Counted from the stretch's first letter, positions 27,703-35,750 are shown. The stretch is 58,162 bases of DNA from Streptomyces huiliensis (GCF_020037025.1 NZ_JAIQLH010000085.1:1-58162), one strand, 5' to 3'. The notes: a model not told the origin generated them from the sequence alone. Translations and numbers: made by a program.

Positions 27703-28614
27703 GTGTTCGATCTGCACCGACTGCGCCTGCTCCGCGAGCTGAAACACCGTGGCACCCTCGCGGCCGTCGCCGCCGCCCTCTCGTACAGCCCGTCCACGGT
27801 CTCCCAGCAGCTGTCGCAGCTGGAAGCGGAGGCAGGGGTGCGGCTGCTGGAGCCCGTGGGGCGGCGGGTGCGGCTGACGCATCAGGCGGAGATCCTGGTC
27901 GCCCACACCGAGGCGGTCCTCGAACGCCTGGAACGCGCCCAGGCCGACATCGCCGGCTCGCTGACCGACGTCACCGGCACCCTCCGCGTCGCCGCGTTCC
28001 AGACGGCCGCGCTGACCCTGGTTCCCCCCGCCCTGAGCCTGCTCCGCGCGGCCCACCCGGGCCTGCGGATCCACGTCACCCAGGGCGAACCGGAGACCGC
28101 GCTCCCCGCCCTGCTGGCCCGCGACTTCGACTTGGTCGTCACCGAGGAGTACCCCGGCGACTCGATCCCCCACCCGGCCGAACTGGAACGGGAGCCCCTC
28201 CTCGACGACACCCTCCGCCTCGCCGTCCCCGAACCGTCCACCGTCGGACCGTCCACCGCCCTCCGCGCCCTCGCCGGTCATCCCTGGGTGATGGAACCGG
28301 AAGGTACCGCCGTCCGCCGCTGGGCGGTGGCCCTCTGCCGGGACGCCGGCTTCGAACCCGACGTGCGGTTCGAGTCCAGCGACCTCCTGCTGCACCTCCG
28401 CCTCGTCGAGGAGGGCCACGCCGCGGCCTTCCTCCCGGACCTCGTCTGGAACGGCCGCCGCCCCACCGTCCCCCTGCACCCCCTCCCGCCCGGCCGCCAC
28501 ACCCGCCGCCTCTCCACCGTCGTCCGCCGCGGCCGAGCCCGGCACCCCGCGATCACCGCCTGCCGCGCGGCCCTCCGCGAGGCGGCGGAGGGCGCGGCGA
28601 CGCCGGCGGGGTGA
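27703..28614 (+). CDS. LysR-family transcriptional regulator
   Basis: A 303-residue LysR regulator. The winged helix (FDLHRLRLLRELKHRG, then AALSYSPSTVSQQLSQLE) is followed by a periplasmic-binding-like effector domain (TLRVAAFQTAALTLVPPAL). GTG at 27703 begins MFDLHRL as in this subfamily and has GGAAGGA upstream; an ATG at 27670 would add 11 residues. Divergent from dpaL, it most likely controls it and itself. Confidence 0.9.
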   Translation: MFDLHRLRLLRELKHRGTLAAVAAALSYSPSTVSQQLSQLEAEAGVRLLEPVGRRVRLTHQAEILVAHTEAVLERLERAQADIAGSLTDVTGTLRVAAFQTAALTLVPPALSLLRAAHPGLRIHVTQGEPETALPALLARDFDLVVTEEYPGDSIPHPAELEREPLLDDTLRLAVPEPSTVGPSTALRALAGHPWVMEPEGTAVRRWAVALCRDAGFEPDVRFESSDLLLHLRLVEEGHAAAFLPDLVWNGRRPTVPLHPLPPGRHTRRLSTVVRRGRARHPAITACRAALREAAEGAATPAG

Positions 28615-28680
28615 GGTCGGCGGAGTGAGGTCGGCGGGGTGAGGTCGGCGGAGTGACGTCGGCGGAGTGACGTCGGCCGG
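28613..28680. repeat. 14-bp tandem repeat after the LysR gene
   Basis: About five copies of gaggtcggcggagt (two with gacgtc) start at the LysR stop codon. They are non-coding and show replication-slippage type variation. Confidence 0.8.
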
Positions 28681-28766
28681 GGGCCCGGCCCGATGACGTC
28701 ATCCGTTCGGCGAGGACCGAGTGCCGGGCACTGAGAGGGTTCAGTGAAGGTCCGGCCGGACCCCGG

Positions 28767-29060
28767 TCAGTCGATGCCTTCGACGATGCGGAAGTCGCGC
28801 TCGACGCCGTCGGAGAGGGCGGCCAGCGCCTCCTGGTAGGCCGCACTCTCACGCGCCGCGACCGCCTGCTCGTAGCTGTCGAACTCGACCAGGACGGTGC
28901 GCTCGGCGATGCCGGCGTCATGCGCCACGACCCGACCGCCGCGGACGAGGGTCCGGCCGCCCCCGGCCTCGACGGCCAGGCGGGCCAGCTTGTTGTAAGC
29001 GGCCAGCTTCTCGGGGTCTGAGATGGTGCGGTAGACGCTGACCCAATAGCCCTTGGGCAT
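28767..29060 (-). CDS. DUF1330 family protein
   Basis: A 97-residue ferredoxin-like (dimeric alpha/beta barrel) protein. It starts MPKGYWVSVYRTISDPEKL and has RTLVRGGRV and VLVEFDSYEQAVAARESAAYQ-type sequence, all typical of DUF1330. ATG at 29060 has GGAGG just upstream. The biochemical role of the family is unknown. It stands between the LysR gene and the broken MFS gene. Confidence 0.85.
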   Translation of the reverse strand: MPKGYWVSVYRTISDPEKLAAYNKLARLAVEAGGGRTLVRGGRVVAHDAGIAERTVLVEFDSYEQAVAARESAAYQEALAALSDGVERDFRIVEGID

Positions 29061-29093
29061 GGAACCTCCAGTGTGGGGATGAGTGCATCCGAC

Positions 29094-29527
29094 TTACGGG
29101 TTGGTCTCGGACGAGCGTCGGCGGGCGAGAGCGAGGCTTGTCAGCGTCGTGCTCGTCAGCGTCGCGATCGCCATGGCGCTGCTGCCGGCCAGGAGCAGGG
29201 GGCCGGCGATCCGCGTCCGGAGCCGCGGCGTGAGCTTGCCGGCGACGAACCCCAGCACCGAGAACGGGATGAGGGCCGGCCCGGCGACGAAGGTCGTCAG
29301 CCCGAAGCCGTAGCCGGCGCCGTGCGGCGTCTGCGCGTACCGGGTGATGAGCGTGAGCAGGAGGTACATGCCGATCCCGCCGGCGACCACGACGAGGTTC
29401 GCCCCGGCGACCGCCGGGCGCCGCACCGCCCGGCGGTGAACACCAGGGCGGGGACCAGCGGCCGCGCCTCGGAACGCGCCACCGGTGACGCCTTCACCGG
29501 GACCCCGCCGGCCGGCTGCCCGGTCAC
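29094..29527 (-). pseudogene. Broken MFS (DHA2-type) transporter gene
   Basis: Only a middle piece of a 14-helix drug transporter remains. It starts with a GTG that overlaps the marR stop (GTGA), giving PVARSEARPLVPALVFTAG. A frameshift near 29430 is needed to continue with VRRPAVAGANLVVVAGGIGMYLL, QTPHGAGYGFGLTTFVAG, and FVAGKLTPRLRTRIAG. About eight N-terminal helices and the C-terminal helices are missing. The operon with MarR is intact in layout, so decay happened in place by internal deletion. Confidence 0.8.
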
Positions 29528-29982
29528 TGCTTCGGTCCTTCGCGGTCCTGGCTTTCGAGCTCCGCCAGATGCTTCAGCGCCGGAAGGGCCGCCACCAGCG
29601 CCTCGATCTCGTCGCCGGTGAGCTCGCCGATCAATCGTTCGAACGCGTGGACGCCCGCCTGGCGCCGCGTCCGGACGTAGGAGGCGCCGGCCTCGGTCAG
29701 GCACACCAGCGTGACCCGCTTGTCGGACGCGTCGCCCCGCCGCTCGACCAGGCCGGACTCCTCCATCACCCGTACCAGGGCGGTCATCGCGGGCTGGGTG
29801 ACGCCCTCGACCGCAGCCAGATCGGTGATGCGCCGCGGGCCGGTCCGGTCCAGGGTGGCCAGGGTGGCGGCGGACGTCAGGCTCATGTCCCGGGGCAGGC
29901 GTCTCGCGGCCCTGGTGGCCAGGCCGTAGAGGGCTGCCCCGATGGCGGCGGACGCGCCAGGAGCGGCATCTTGACGACTCAT
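29524..29982 (-). CDS. MarR-family transcriptional regulator
   Basis: A 152-residue winged-helix repressor with LTSAATLATLDRTGPRRITDLA, VEGVTQPAMTALVRVMEESGL, and the wing VERRGDASDKRVTLVCLTEAG (in parts). MarR proteins repress nearby efflux genes and release on binding phenolic or drug-like ligands. Its apparent target, the co-transcribed MFS exporter, is broken. An AT-rich stretch at 29998-30022 upstream is the likely promoter/operator. Confidence 0.9.
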   Translation of the reverse strand: MSRQDAAPGASAAIGAALYGLATRAARRLPRDMSLTSAATLATLDRTGPRRITDLAAVEGVTQPAMTALVRVMEESGLVERRGDASDKRVTLVCLTEAGASYVRTRRQAGVHAFERLIGELTGDEIEALVAALPALKHLAELESQDREGPKQ

Positions 29983-30137
29983 GGCAGAAGCATAGCAGTT
30001 TTATATTCATAGCTTATGTAAACGGTCGACTGGCGCTGGCTCTACGGGCTGCGCCCGGGGGCCGAGGGCGGCATCGAGGGCGGGCGCCAGGCCGCCACAC
30101 GTCGGCCCGTTGTGACGGGCGGGGTGGCCGCCGCCCG

Positions 30138-31526
30138 TCACCGCGCCCCCACCCCCCGGCACGCCGCCGGCACCGCCTCCAGGTCCGCCAGTTCGCGGGA
30201 GGTCACGGCGGGGGAGACCCGCACGAACGTGTCCGCGAAACGCCGCGCGCAGAACCGCTCCGGACCGCCGTGCACGCTCACCCAGGCGCGCATGTCCGCC
30301 TCCTCGGCCGGGAGTTCGTCGAGCAGCCGGTCGAAGACGCGCGCGTGGTAGGCGACCGCCGAGCCGCCGAACCGGCAGACGGTCCACCGCCGGTCGGCGA
30401 GTTCGGCGACGTGCGCCCTGAGCACGCTCGTCGCGTCGTGGCAGAACACCACGTCGTCCTCGAAGACCAGCACGTGCCGGAGTCCCCGCTGCCGCGCCAG
30501 GGCGATGGCCGTGCGGTGCGCGAGGGCGTGGCCGGCCGGCGCGTCGCCCGGGACGACGGGCGCCGGGAGGCGGCGGACGCGCCCGGCGATGCCGAGCCGC
30601 CGGAAGCGGCGGTGGGCGGCGACCCAGCGGTGGGCGTCGGCGTCCGCGTTGACGCAGACCAGGGCGTCGAACTCGTCCAGCGGATGGCCGCGTTCGGCCG
30701 CGTGGTCGGCCACCCAGGCGTCGACGACGTCACCGCACACCTCGCGGTAGTGGTCGACGACCGGCTCGACGGCCAGACCCGCCTCCTCCCAGGCGAGGAG
30801 GTGGTCGCGGCAGCGGTCGGCGGTCTCCACGGGGACGGTCGTGCCGGGCGGCCGGACGGACCGCCGGGTCCAGCGCAGGGACGGCAGGCACAGCGCCCGC
30901 GCGCCCGCCGCCCGGAACCGCTTGTGCAGCGACCCCACTTCCGCCCCCACCCCGCGCAGCCGCGGATTGAGCCCGGGCCAGGCGTCCGTGCGGCACGCGA
31001 ACAGCCCGAGGTCCTGCATGCCGATCTCGAACGGCGGCGCCCCCGGGTCCGTCCCGCGCGGATCGCACCCCCACGTACCGAACGCCGCCCCGTCGAACAC
31101 CGGGTCCAGGTGCGTCCGCACGCCGCGCAGGCCGTCGCCGAGCAGCGGCCCGTGCAGCAGGTCGCGGGAGTACGGGTGCTCGTCGGCGTACGCGAGGAGG
31201 CCGGCGAGCGCGCCGGGCGCGAGGAGGACGTGCGCGTCCACGGACAGCACCCACTCCGTCCGGGCCTCGCGGACGACCAGGTCCCGCAGCGCGCTCCCGC
31301 CCGACTGCCGGGCGGGCACGTACCGCAGGCCGGGGAGCGTCTCCGCCAGCGACCGCAGGTCCGCGCCGGCCGGCCCGTCCGGATCGCCGTCCACGACGAG
31401 CAGGTCCACGCGGTCGGCGGCCTCGGGGTGGTGGAGGCGGAGGGAGAGGAGCGTGAAGTACGCGCCGTCGTAGTCGTCGTGGACGGCCGTGCCGACGGTC
31501 AGACGAGCGGGTGTGGCGGTGGCCAT
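30138..31526 (-). CDS. Two-domain glycosyltransferase (GT2-like plus GT25-like)
   Basis: A 462-residue protein. Residues 1 to about 290 look like a GT-A glycosyltransferase of GT2 type (VGTAVHDDYDGAYFTLLSLRL; acidic motif in VLSVDAHVLL; FEIGMQDLGLFACRTDAW). Residues from about 295 on start DALVCVNADADAHRW and contain the EDDV motif LRHVLVFEDDVVF, typical of GT25 (LPS/collagen galactosyl-type) enzymes. It is cytoplasmic, with no membrane span. ATG at 31526 is used. It lies 14 bp after the oxygenase-like gene on the same strand, so the two probably work on one target. Confidence 0.75.
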   Translation of the reverse strand: MATATPARLTVGTAVHDDYDGAYFTLLSLRLHHPEAADRVDLLVVDGDPDGPAGADLRSLAETLPGLRYVPARQSGGSALRDLVVREARTEWVLSVDAHVLLAPGALAGLLAYADEHPYSRDLLHGPLLGDGLRGVRTHLDPVFDGAAFGTWGCDPRGTDPGAPPFEIGMQDLGLFACRTDAWPGLNPRLRGVGAEVGSLHKRFRAAGARALCLPSLRWTRRSVRPPGTTVPVETADRCRDHLLAWEEAGLAVEPVVDHYREVCGDVVDAWVADHAAERGHPLDEFDALVCVNADADAHRWVAAHRRFRRLGIAGRVRRLPAPVVPGDAPAGHALAHRTAIALARQRGLRHVLVFEDDVVFCHDATSVLRAHVAELADRRWTVCRFGGSAVAYHARVFDRLLDELPAEEADMRAWVSVHGGPERFCARRFADTFVRVSPAVTSRELADLEAVPAACRGVGAR

Positions 31527-31540
31527 GAGGCGGGTCCTGC

Positions 31541-32251
31541 TCACTGGGAGGCGGCGGAGAGCCGGCCGTGGAAGGCGAACCGGCTGTCGAGCAGCTTCGC
31601 CGACGGGGAGTCGACGGGACGCACCTGGTACCAGGCGTCGGCCGGGAAGAAGACGAGCGAGTCGTGGTCCGGCTGCACGTCCCGGAACGACTCCGCGATC
31701 CCGGGATACCCCTCGCGGACCGTCGTGTCGTAGATCCGCGTCTGGCCGCCCGTGAACCCCCGTGGCCTGCGGTGCAGGTGATAGACGAAGGTGATGCGGT
31801 GCGGGTCGCCCGGGCCCGCGCTGTCGCGGACGGGCGGACCCTGCCGCCGTGCGTCGCGCGGCAGTTCGTTGTGCATCGTGAACGCGAACGACACCCGGGG
31901 CTCCACCACCGGCACCCCCAGCATCGTCATCACCATCGGCGCCACCCGCGTCACCACGGCGGTGAGCGACGGGAACCGGGCGGTCTGGTCCGCGCACCGC
32001 CACGTCGGCGGGACCATCGCCTCCGCCCCCGCCCCCGCGCCCTGCCCGCGGACCTCGTTCATCAGCGCGTGGCACCCCTCCTCCAGCAGGCGGTCGGCCG
32101 CCGCCGCGCCGAGGACGTCGTCGAACCGGCAGATCTGCGTCGCCAGCGTCACCGCCGTCGAGGCGGTCGCCCGCGGCACGCTCATGCTCACGCCCCCGCG
32201 CTCGGCCTCGGCCACGTCGATGGCCTTGGTCACGTCCAGACTCTCGGTCAT
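31541..32251 (-). CDS. 2OG-Fe(II) oxygenase-like protein with altered metal ligands
   Basis: A 236-residue prolyl-4-hydroxylase-like fold: core ITFVYHLHRRPRGFTGGQTRIYD, then LVFFPADAWYQVRPV. In this family an HxD precedes the first segment and the distal His lies where HEV is normal before RPV. Here they read V-R-D (PPVRDSAG) and Y-Q-V, so two of the three iron ligands seem lost while Asp remains. ATG at 32251 has GGAGG 7 bp upstream. It is the first gene of a pair with the glycosyltransferase and sits downstream of tRNA-Lys copy 2. Confidence 0.72.
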   Translation of the reverse strand: MTESLDVTKAIDVAEAERGGVSMSVPRATASTAVTLATQICRFDDVLGAAAADRLLEEGCHALMNEVRGQGAGAGAEAMVPPTWRCADQTARFPSLTAVVTRVAPMVMTMLGVPVVEPRVSFAFTMHNELPRDARRQGPPVRDSAGPGDPHRITFVYHLHRRPRGFTGGQTRIYDTTVREGYPGIAESFRDVQPDHDSLVFFPADAWYQVRPVDSPSAKLLDSRFAFHGRLSAASQ

Positions 32252-32345
32252 CCCCGCACCTCCGCATGCTTGCGGCAGGGATACCACGGGGCGTACGGGA
32301 CGAAACGGGCTTCCTTCGGCGCCATCCGGCCGGGTGAACGCGAGA

Positions 32346-32374
32346 GGGCCTCACCAGAGAAACTGGTGAGGCCC
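32346..32374. terminator. Hairpin terminator after tRNA-Lys copy 2
   Basis: gggcctcaccag and ctggtgaggccc form a perfect 12-bp stem around AGAAA. It lies 12 bp downstream of the minus-strand tRNA. Confidence 0.78.
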
Positions 32375-32385
32375 TTTGCGTCTTG

Positions 32386-32459
32386 TGCGCCACCAGGGAC
32401 TCGAACCCCGGACCCGCTGATTAAGAGTCAGCTGCTCTAACCAACTGAGCTAGCGGCGC
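32386..32459 (-). tRNA. tRNA-Lys (anticodon CUU), copy 2
   Basis: Base-for-base identical to copy 1 at 13511-13584 and in the same orientation, with its own promoter and terminator. Such tRNA genes are also common integration sites, but no integrase lies next to it here. Confidence 0.95.
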
Positions 32460-32466
32460 GGGACGC

Positions 32467-32494
32467 ATATTACCCGAGCTCCTGTTCGAGGCAA
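32467..32494 (-). promoter_or_regulatory. Probable promoter of tRNA-Lys copy 2
   Basis: On the minus strand TTGCCT (32494-32489) and TAATAT (32472-32467) are spaced 16 bp, a good vegetative promoter. The nearby TTCGAGGCAAAT resembles TTCGAAGCAAAT upstream of copy 1, so the 5' flank was duplicated with the gene. Confidence 0.65.
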
Positions 32495-32691
32495 ATTCGA
32501 GTGGGGTTCGAGTGGTGGGTGCGGCGGCTGGGGGTGGACGGGGTCGGGGACGCCGCCCGGTACTCCCGTGCCGGCCACCACAGCGCCGCGTAGTCCGGGA
32601 ACCGGCGCACCCCGCACGCCGAGCAGACGATCACGTGCCCGGACTCCGTCCACCCGGCCGCCGGGTGACGGCAGTTGGCGGCCGGCGTCAT
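32470..32691 (-). CDS. Small protein with CxxC motif
   Basis: A 73-residue protein: a Cys and His in TPAANCRHPAAG, then VIVCSACGVRRFPDYAALWW with a CSAC knuckle, and a disordered Ser/Pro tail. It may bind zinc. It is the last of three small genes on the minus strand; tiny zinc-ribbon-like proteins of this kind are common next to XRE/DUF397 loci in Streptomyces. The C-terminal end overlaps the tRNA promoter region. The call rests on composition and context. Confidence 0.55.
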   Translation of the reverse strand: MTPAANCRHPAAGWTESGHVIVCSACGVRRFPDYAALWWPAREYRAASPTPSTPSRRTHHSNPTRICLEQELG

Positions 32692-32696
32692 CCCTC

Positions 32697-32867
32697 TCAC
32701 GTGTGCGCCGTCCGCTGGTGGCGGCCCATCTCGGCCGTCAGCGAGACGGCCGTCGCACGGTCGCCCGCCCGCCACGCGGCGTAGTACGCCGCCTTGATGC
32801 GCGCGCACTCGGCGCACCGCGCGCTCCGGGCGTACCCGGGCCCGACGGGGTGGGTGGGCGCCGTCAT
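32697..32867 (-). CDS. Small Cys-pair protein
   Basis: A 56-residue protein with SARCAECARIKAAYYAAW (CxxC) and a helical remainder ending GRHQRTAHT. Its ATG overlaps the stop of the upstream gene (ATGA), so it is translated with it. No family is recognised. It lies 5 bp before the next small gene. Confidence 0.6.
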   Translation of the reverse strand: MTAPTHPVGPGYARSARCAECARIKAAYYAAWRAGDRATAVSLTAEMGRHQRTAHT

Positions 32868-33082
32868 CGCTTGCCCCCGTACCGCGCCCGGGTCGCCTCG
32901 GGAAGCGGCCGGATGCTCTCCGGCATCGCGTGCCACTCGGTACCGCCCCCGGGCGGCCGGAGCTGGTACAGCGACCAGCGGTGGTCCATGACCTCGCCGA
33001 CGCGTTTCCGGGCGGCGTCCCACACCAGTTCGCCGATCGGGGGTGCGTAGATTTCGCGAGCTTGTTCGGGGGTACAGGCCAT
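32864..33082 (-). CDS. Small hypothetical protein
   Basis: A 72-residue protein (starts MACTPEQAREIYAPPIGELV, ends ATRARYGGKR) with a mix of acidic helix and Arg-rich strand segments. I recognise proteins of this type only as short companions of Streptomyces XRE/DUF397 genes. It is first in a three-gene operon divergent from the XRE regulator. Confidence 0.6.
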   Translation of the reverse strand: MACTPEQAREIYAPPIGELVWDAARKRVGEVMDHRWSLYQLRPPGGGTEWHAMPESIRPLPEATRARYGGKR

Positions 33083-33201
33083 GGGGGGAAACCTCTCGGT
33101 GATCACTGTCCGTGCCTCTAGAGTCGCCTTGCGCTCATGCGCCGAACAAGCGCGTGCGCTGGACGAGGGCTGATGTCCCACGGGAGTGGCGGGGGTCGGA
33201 T

Positions 33202-34032
33202 GTGACCGGACGAACGGGCAAGGGGCGGGACGGCGGCGAACCGCAGACCCCGCTGGAGCACTTCGGCGAGGAAGTGCGACTGGAGCGGGAGCGATTGGGG
33301 ATCGAGAGGGAGGAGTTGGGGAAGGAGGCGTTCTGCGGGTATTCGCTGGTCTCGAAGATCGAGACAGGGAAACGGGTTCCGTCACCGGAATTCGGCGAGG
33401 CTTGCGACCGGCTCTTCCCGGACAGTCACGGGCGGTTCTCACGGCTGGCGGCTTTCGTGCTCAAGTGCGCGTTCCAGCCGTCGTTCCGCAAGTACGTCGA
33501 GCTGGAGGAAATCGCCGCCACCATCCGGCGATACAACTGCATGTTGGTGCCGGGTCTCATTCAGACGGAAGACTACGCCCGAGCCCTCATGGCGACCGGC
33601 CGGGCGCGCAACCAGGAAGACCTGGTCACGGCTCGCATGGCACGTCAACGCATTCTGCTCCGTGAACACCCGCCGGCGCTGTGGCTGATCCTCGAAGAGA
33701 TCGTCCTTCGGCGTGCGTTCGGTGGACGTGAGGTAATGCGGGAGCAGCTGAAAAGGATCCTCACCTTGGCGGCTCAGACGCCACACGTCGTCCAGGTGCT
33801 ACCTGAGCGTGAAGACGCTGTGCATGGGCAGGCCAACCAGTTCGGGATCCTCTCGTTCGACGAGGGGGCCGACGTGGCACATGTGGAGGCTTTTCCCAAC
33901 GGGTTGCTGCTGACTGAGCCCCGGGAGGTGGCGATGGCGCTCCAGAACTACGCTTTGCTCTCGGCGAAGGCTCTGTCGCCTGACGAGTCATTCGCTTTGA
34001 TCGAGTCCGTCTTGAAGGAGCGCTATTCATGA
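33202..34032 (+). CDS. XRE-family regulator with DUF5753-type C-terminus
   Basis: A 276-residue WhiJ/Scr1-like regulator. A helix-turn-helix (FGEEVRLERERLGIEREELG, then FCGYSLVSKIETGKRVPS) is followed by an effector-like domain: FQPSFRKYVELEEIAATIR, NCMLVPGLIQTEDYARAL, and HVVQVLPEREDAVHGQANQF region (quoted in parts). In Streptomyces these pair with a DUF397 partner to act in developmental or toxin-antitoxin-like control. GTG at 33202 is used. It overlaps the DUF397 gene by 4 bp. Confidence 0.88.
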   Translation: MTGRTGKGRDGGEPQTPLEHFGEEVRLERERLGIEREELGKEAFCGYSLVSKIETGKRVPSPEFGEACDRLFPDSHGRFSRLAAFVLKCAFQPSFRKYVELEEIAATIRRYNCMLVPGLIQTEDYARALMATGRARNQEDLVTARMARQRILLREHPPALWLILEEIVLRRAFGGREVMREQLKRILTLAAQTPHVVQVLPEREDAVHGQANQFGILSFDEGADVAHVEAFPNGLLLTEPREVAMALQNYALLSAKALSPDESFALIESVLKERYS

Positions 34033-34277
34033 ATCTCGCGTCGCGAATACCGAGTTCGGCGTGGCGTAAATCCAGCTACAGTACACCGGACGCCGCCGGT
34101 GAATGCGTCGAGGTGGCCTACAGGATCGGCACCTCGATCCCCGTCCGGGACAGCAAACGGCCCTACGGGCCGCACCTTGCTGTCCCGGCGCCCGCCTGGG
34201 CCGCGTTCATCGACGCCGTCAGAGGTCAGGCCCTGCGCACGCGCGAACGCGCAACGCTACTTCAGCGAGCGAACTGA
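34029..34277 (+). CDS. DUF397 protein
   Basis: An 82-residue protein with the typical start AWRKSSYSTPDAAGECVEV, middle VRDSKRPYGPHLAV and end AWAAFIDAVRG. DUF397 proteins are the small partners of XRE/DUF5753 regulators, as in WhiJ-type pairs; some act as toxin-like or signalling partners. ATGA overlap fixes stoichiometric translation with the regulator. Confidence 0.9.
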   Translation: MNLASRIPSSAWRKSSYSTPDAAGECVEVAYRIGTSIPVRDSKRPYGPHLAVPAPAWAAFIDAVRGQALRTRERATLLQRAN

Positions 34278-34801
34278 GGGCACGCTTCCAGGTTCTTGCG
34301 CGCGGTCTTTCGGAGCGCTTCGGCCCGGTTCGTGTTGTACGAGTCGAGGAAGGTGTTCGCGCGGTCGGATCCCTGTGCTGCCAAGGGAACGGCCGCTTCC
34401 AGGTTGTCGAGGGCGGTGCGTGCGGTGAACATGGCGTCTTTGACGTCCGGCGCCATCTTCTCGGGGATCGGTATGTCCGACCAGGACTTGAGTTCCGCCC
34501 GGCCGACCGCCGCCAACCGTTGCAGGTAGGCCGCGTAGGCCGGGTATCCGACCTGCTCGGGGTCGGGTTCCCGGCCGAGGGACTGGTACATGGGCTGGTA
34601 CTCAAGACATGCCTTGCTCGCGTGCTCTACGTAGTCGTTCGTGTCTTTGTTGTCGAAGTACCACTGATTTACTGCCCAGACGATGGGGATCGCCGCGATG
34701 ACAAGCCCGGCGATGGCCAGGGCGGCCTTCTTCCTCGCCTGATCGCCGGGACCCGGGGGATTCGGGCCCGGGGGAACCGGATCGTTGTGACCAGTGCTCA
34801 C
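34262..34801 (-). CDS. Membrane-anchored hypothetical protein
   Basis: A 179-residue protein. A Pro/Gly-rich cytoplasmic head (NDPVPPGPNPPGPGDQARKK) is followed by one membrane helix (ALAIAGLVIAAIPIVWAV) and an external alpha-helical domain with two Cys (SKACLEYQPMYQSLG and NLEACPQFAR) that could pair. GTG at 34801 has GGAGG 5 bp upstream. Its 3' end overlaps the DUF397 gene by 16 bp in convergent orientation. It is probably co-transcribed with the gene at 34870. No known family. Confidence 0.65.
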   Translation of the reverse strand: MSTGHNDPVPPGPNPPGPGDQARKKAALAIAGLVIAAIPIVWAVNQWYFDNKDTNDYVEHASKACLEYQPMYQSLGREPDPEQVGYPAYAAYLQRLAAVGRAELKSWSDIPIPEKMAPDVKDAMFTARTALDNLEAAVPLAAQGSDRANTFLDSYNTNRAEALRKTARKNLEACPQFAR

Positions 34802-34869
34802 TGAAGCCTCCGTGTCCCAAGGGCCGGCCGTCGGATTGCCGCCGTCGACGGCCGCGTGAGTCGCGCCGG

Positions 34870-35514
34870 TTACCACGGCAGTCCGAATCTGTCGATGAGC
34901 CAGATGATCCCCAAGCCGATCCCCGCGCCGATCAGCAAGTCGCCCACGTAGACCACGGAGTGGTACCAGCGCCGGCCGCTCACGCTGGGCGGGCCGTAGA
35001 CGATCTCGACGTTCAGAAGGGAGCAGCGGAAGGAAGGCTGTGCGTCGCCGTCGATGAGGGCGAGAATCGTCACGCGCTGTCCTTTTCCGAGCCGGGTCGG
35101 GGCGATGTGCAGTTCGTCGTCGACGATGGTGACGGTGGGGGGTGCCTGCTCCGGCGGCTGGGATTCCACGTTGAGGACGTCCATCAGCGGTGCGCCGACG
35201 ACCAGCTTGAGCGGAACGTTCTCGAACGCGGCGGCGGGAATGTCGTGGTGGCCCGTGTTCTCCAGCTCCAGCTGGACCAGTTGGGGCGCTGTCAGCACGG
35301 TCCCGTTGCGCCGGATCTCCAATACGCCTGTGGGCAGTTCGACCAGCGGCGAGGTGTAGATGTCGTAGCGGAGCCGCCGTTTGGGATTCCCGGACCGGAG
35401 GGTGGCCCAGACCGCGCCGATCCCCGCACCCGCCGCGACGATCACGGCGGCCGCCGACCAGAAGGTTCCGGAAGTGAAGATGTTTTCCGCGGCTAGCGAT
35501 ATACCAGGGGACAC
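34870..35514 (-). CDS. Two-helix membrane protein with central beta-rich domain
   Basis: A 214-residue protein with an N-terminal helix (GTFWSAAAVIVAAGAGIGAV) and a C-terminal helix (YVGDLLIGAGIGLGIIWLID) around a roughly 135-residue beta-strand-rich domain (VELPTGVLEIRRNGTVL, LVQLELENTGHHDIPAAAF). The latter resembles an immunoglobulin-like fold. With both helices inserted the central domain would be on one side of the membrane. It precedes the single-helix gene by 68 bp and likely pairs with it. Confidence 0.65.
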   Translation of the reverse strand: MSPGISLAAENIFTSGTFWSAAAVIVAAGAGIGAVWATLRSGNPKRRLRYDIYTSPLVELPTGVLEIRRNGTVLTAPQLVQLELENTGHHDIPAAAFENVPLKLVVGAPLMDVLNVESQPPEQAPPTVTIVDDELHIAPTRLGKGQRVTILALIDGDAQPSFRCSLLNVEIVYGPPSVSGRRWYHSVVYVGDLLIGAGIGLGIIWLIDRFGLPW

Positions 35515-35750
35515 GGAACCGGTTATCCCCCGACCGTCGGCTGATCATGCAGATAATCGCATAAGAAACGACCCGCCACGCAAATCGCGCGTATGTCAAG
35601 CGAACGCATAATCGGCAGGCTGCGTTCGCCGCTACCGACGAATTCGCTTCCTTTCCCGTGGGGCTCCGCGACTGAACGTACCGTCAGCACAACGACGTAG
35701 TGGCGACTCATCCCCCGCGACGAGGACTCCGCGGGAGCGCTCTTCCGAGA

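Noticed and set aside
13511..32459. Integrative element bounded by two tRNA-Lys copies as att sites
   Set aside because: Both copies are complete with promoters, and no integrase, excisionase or transfer gene lies between them; gene content looks chromosomal.
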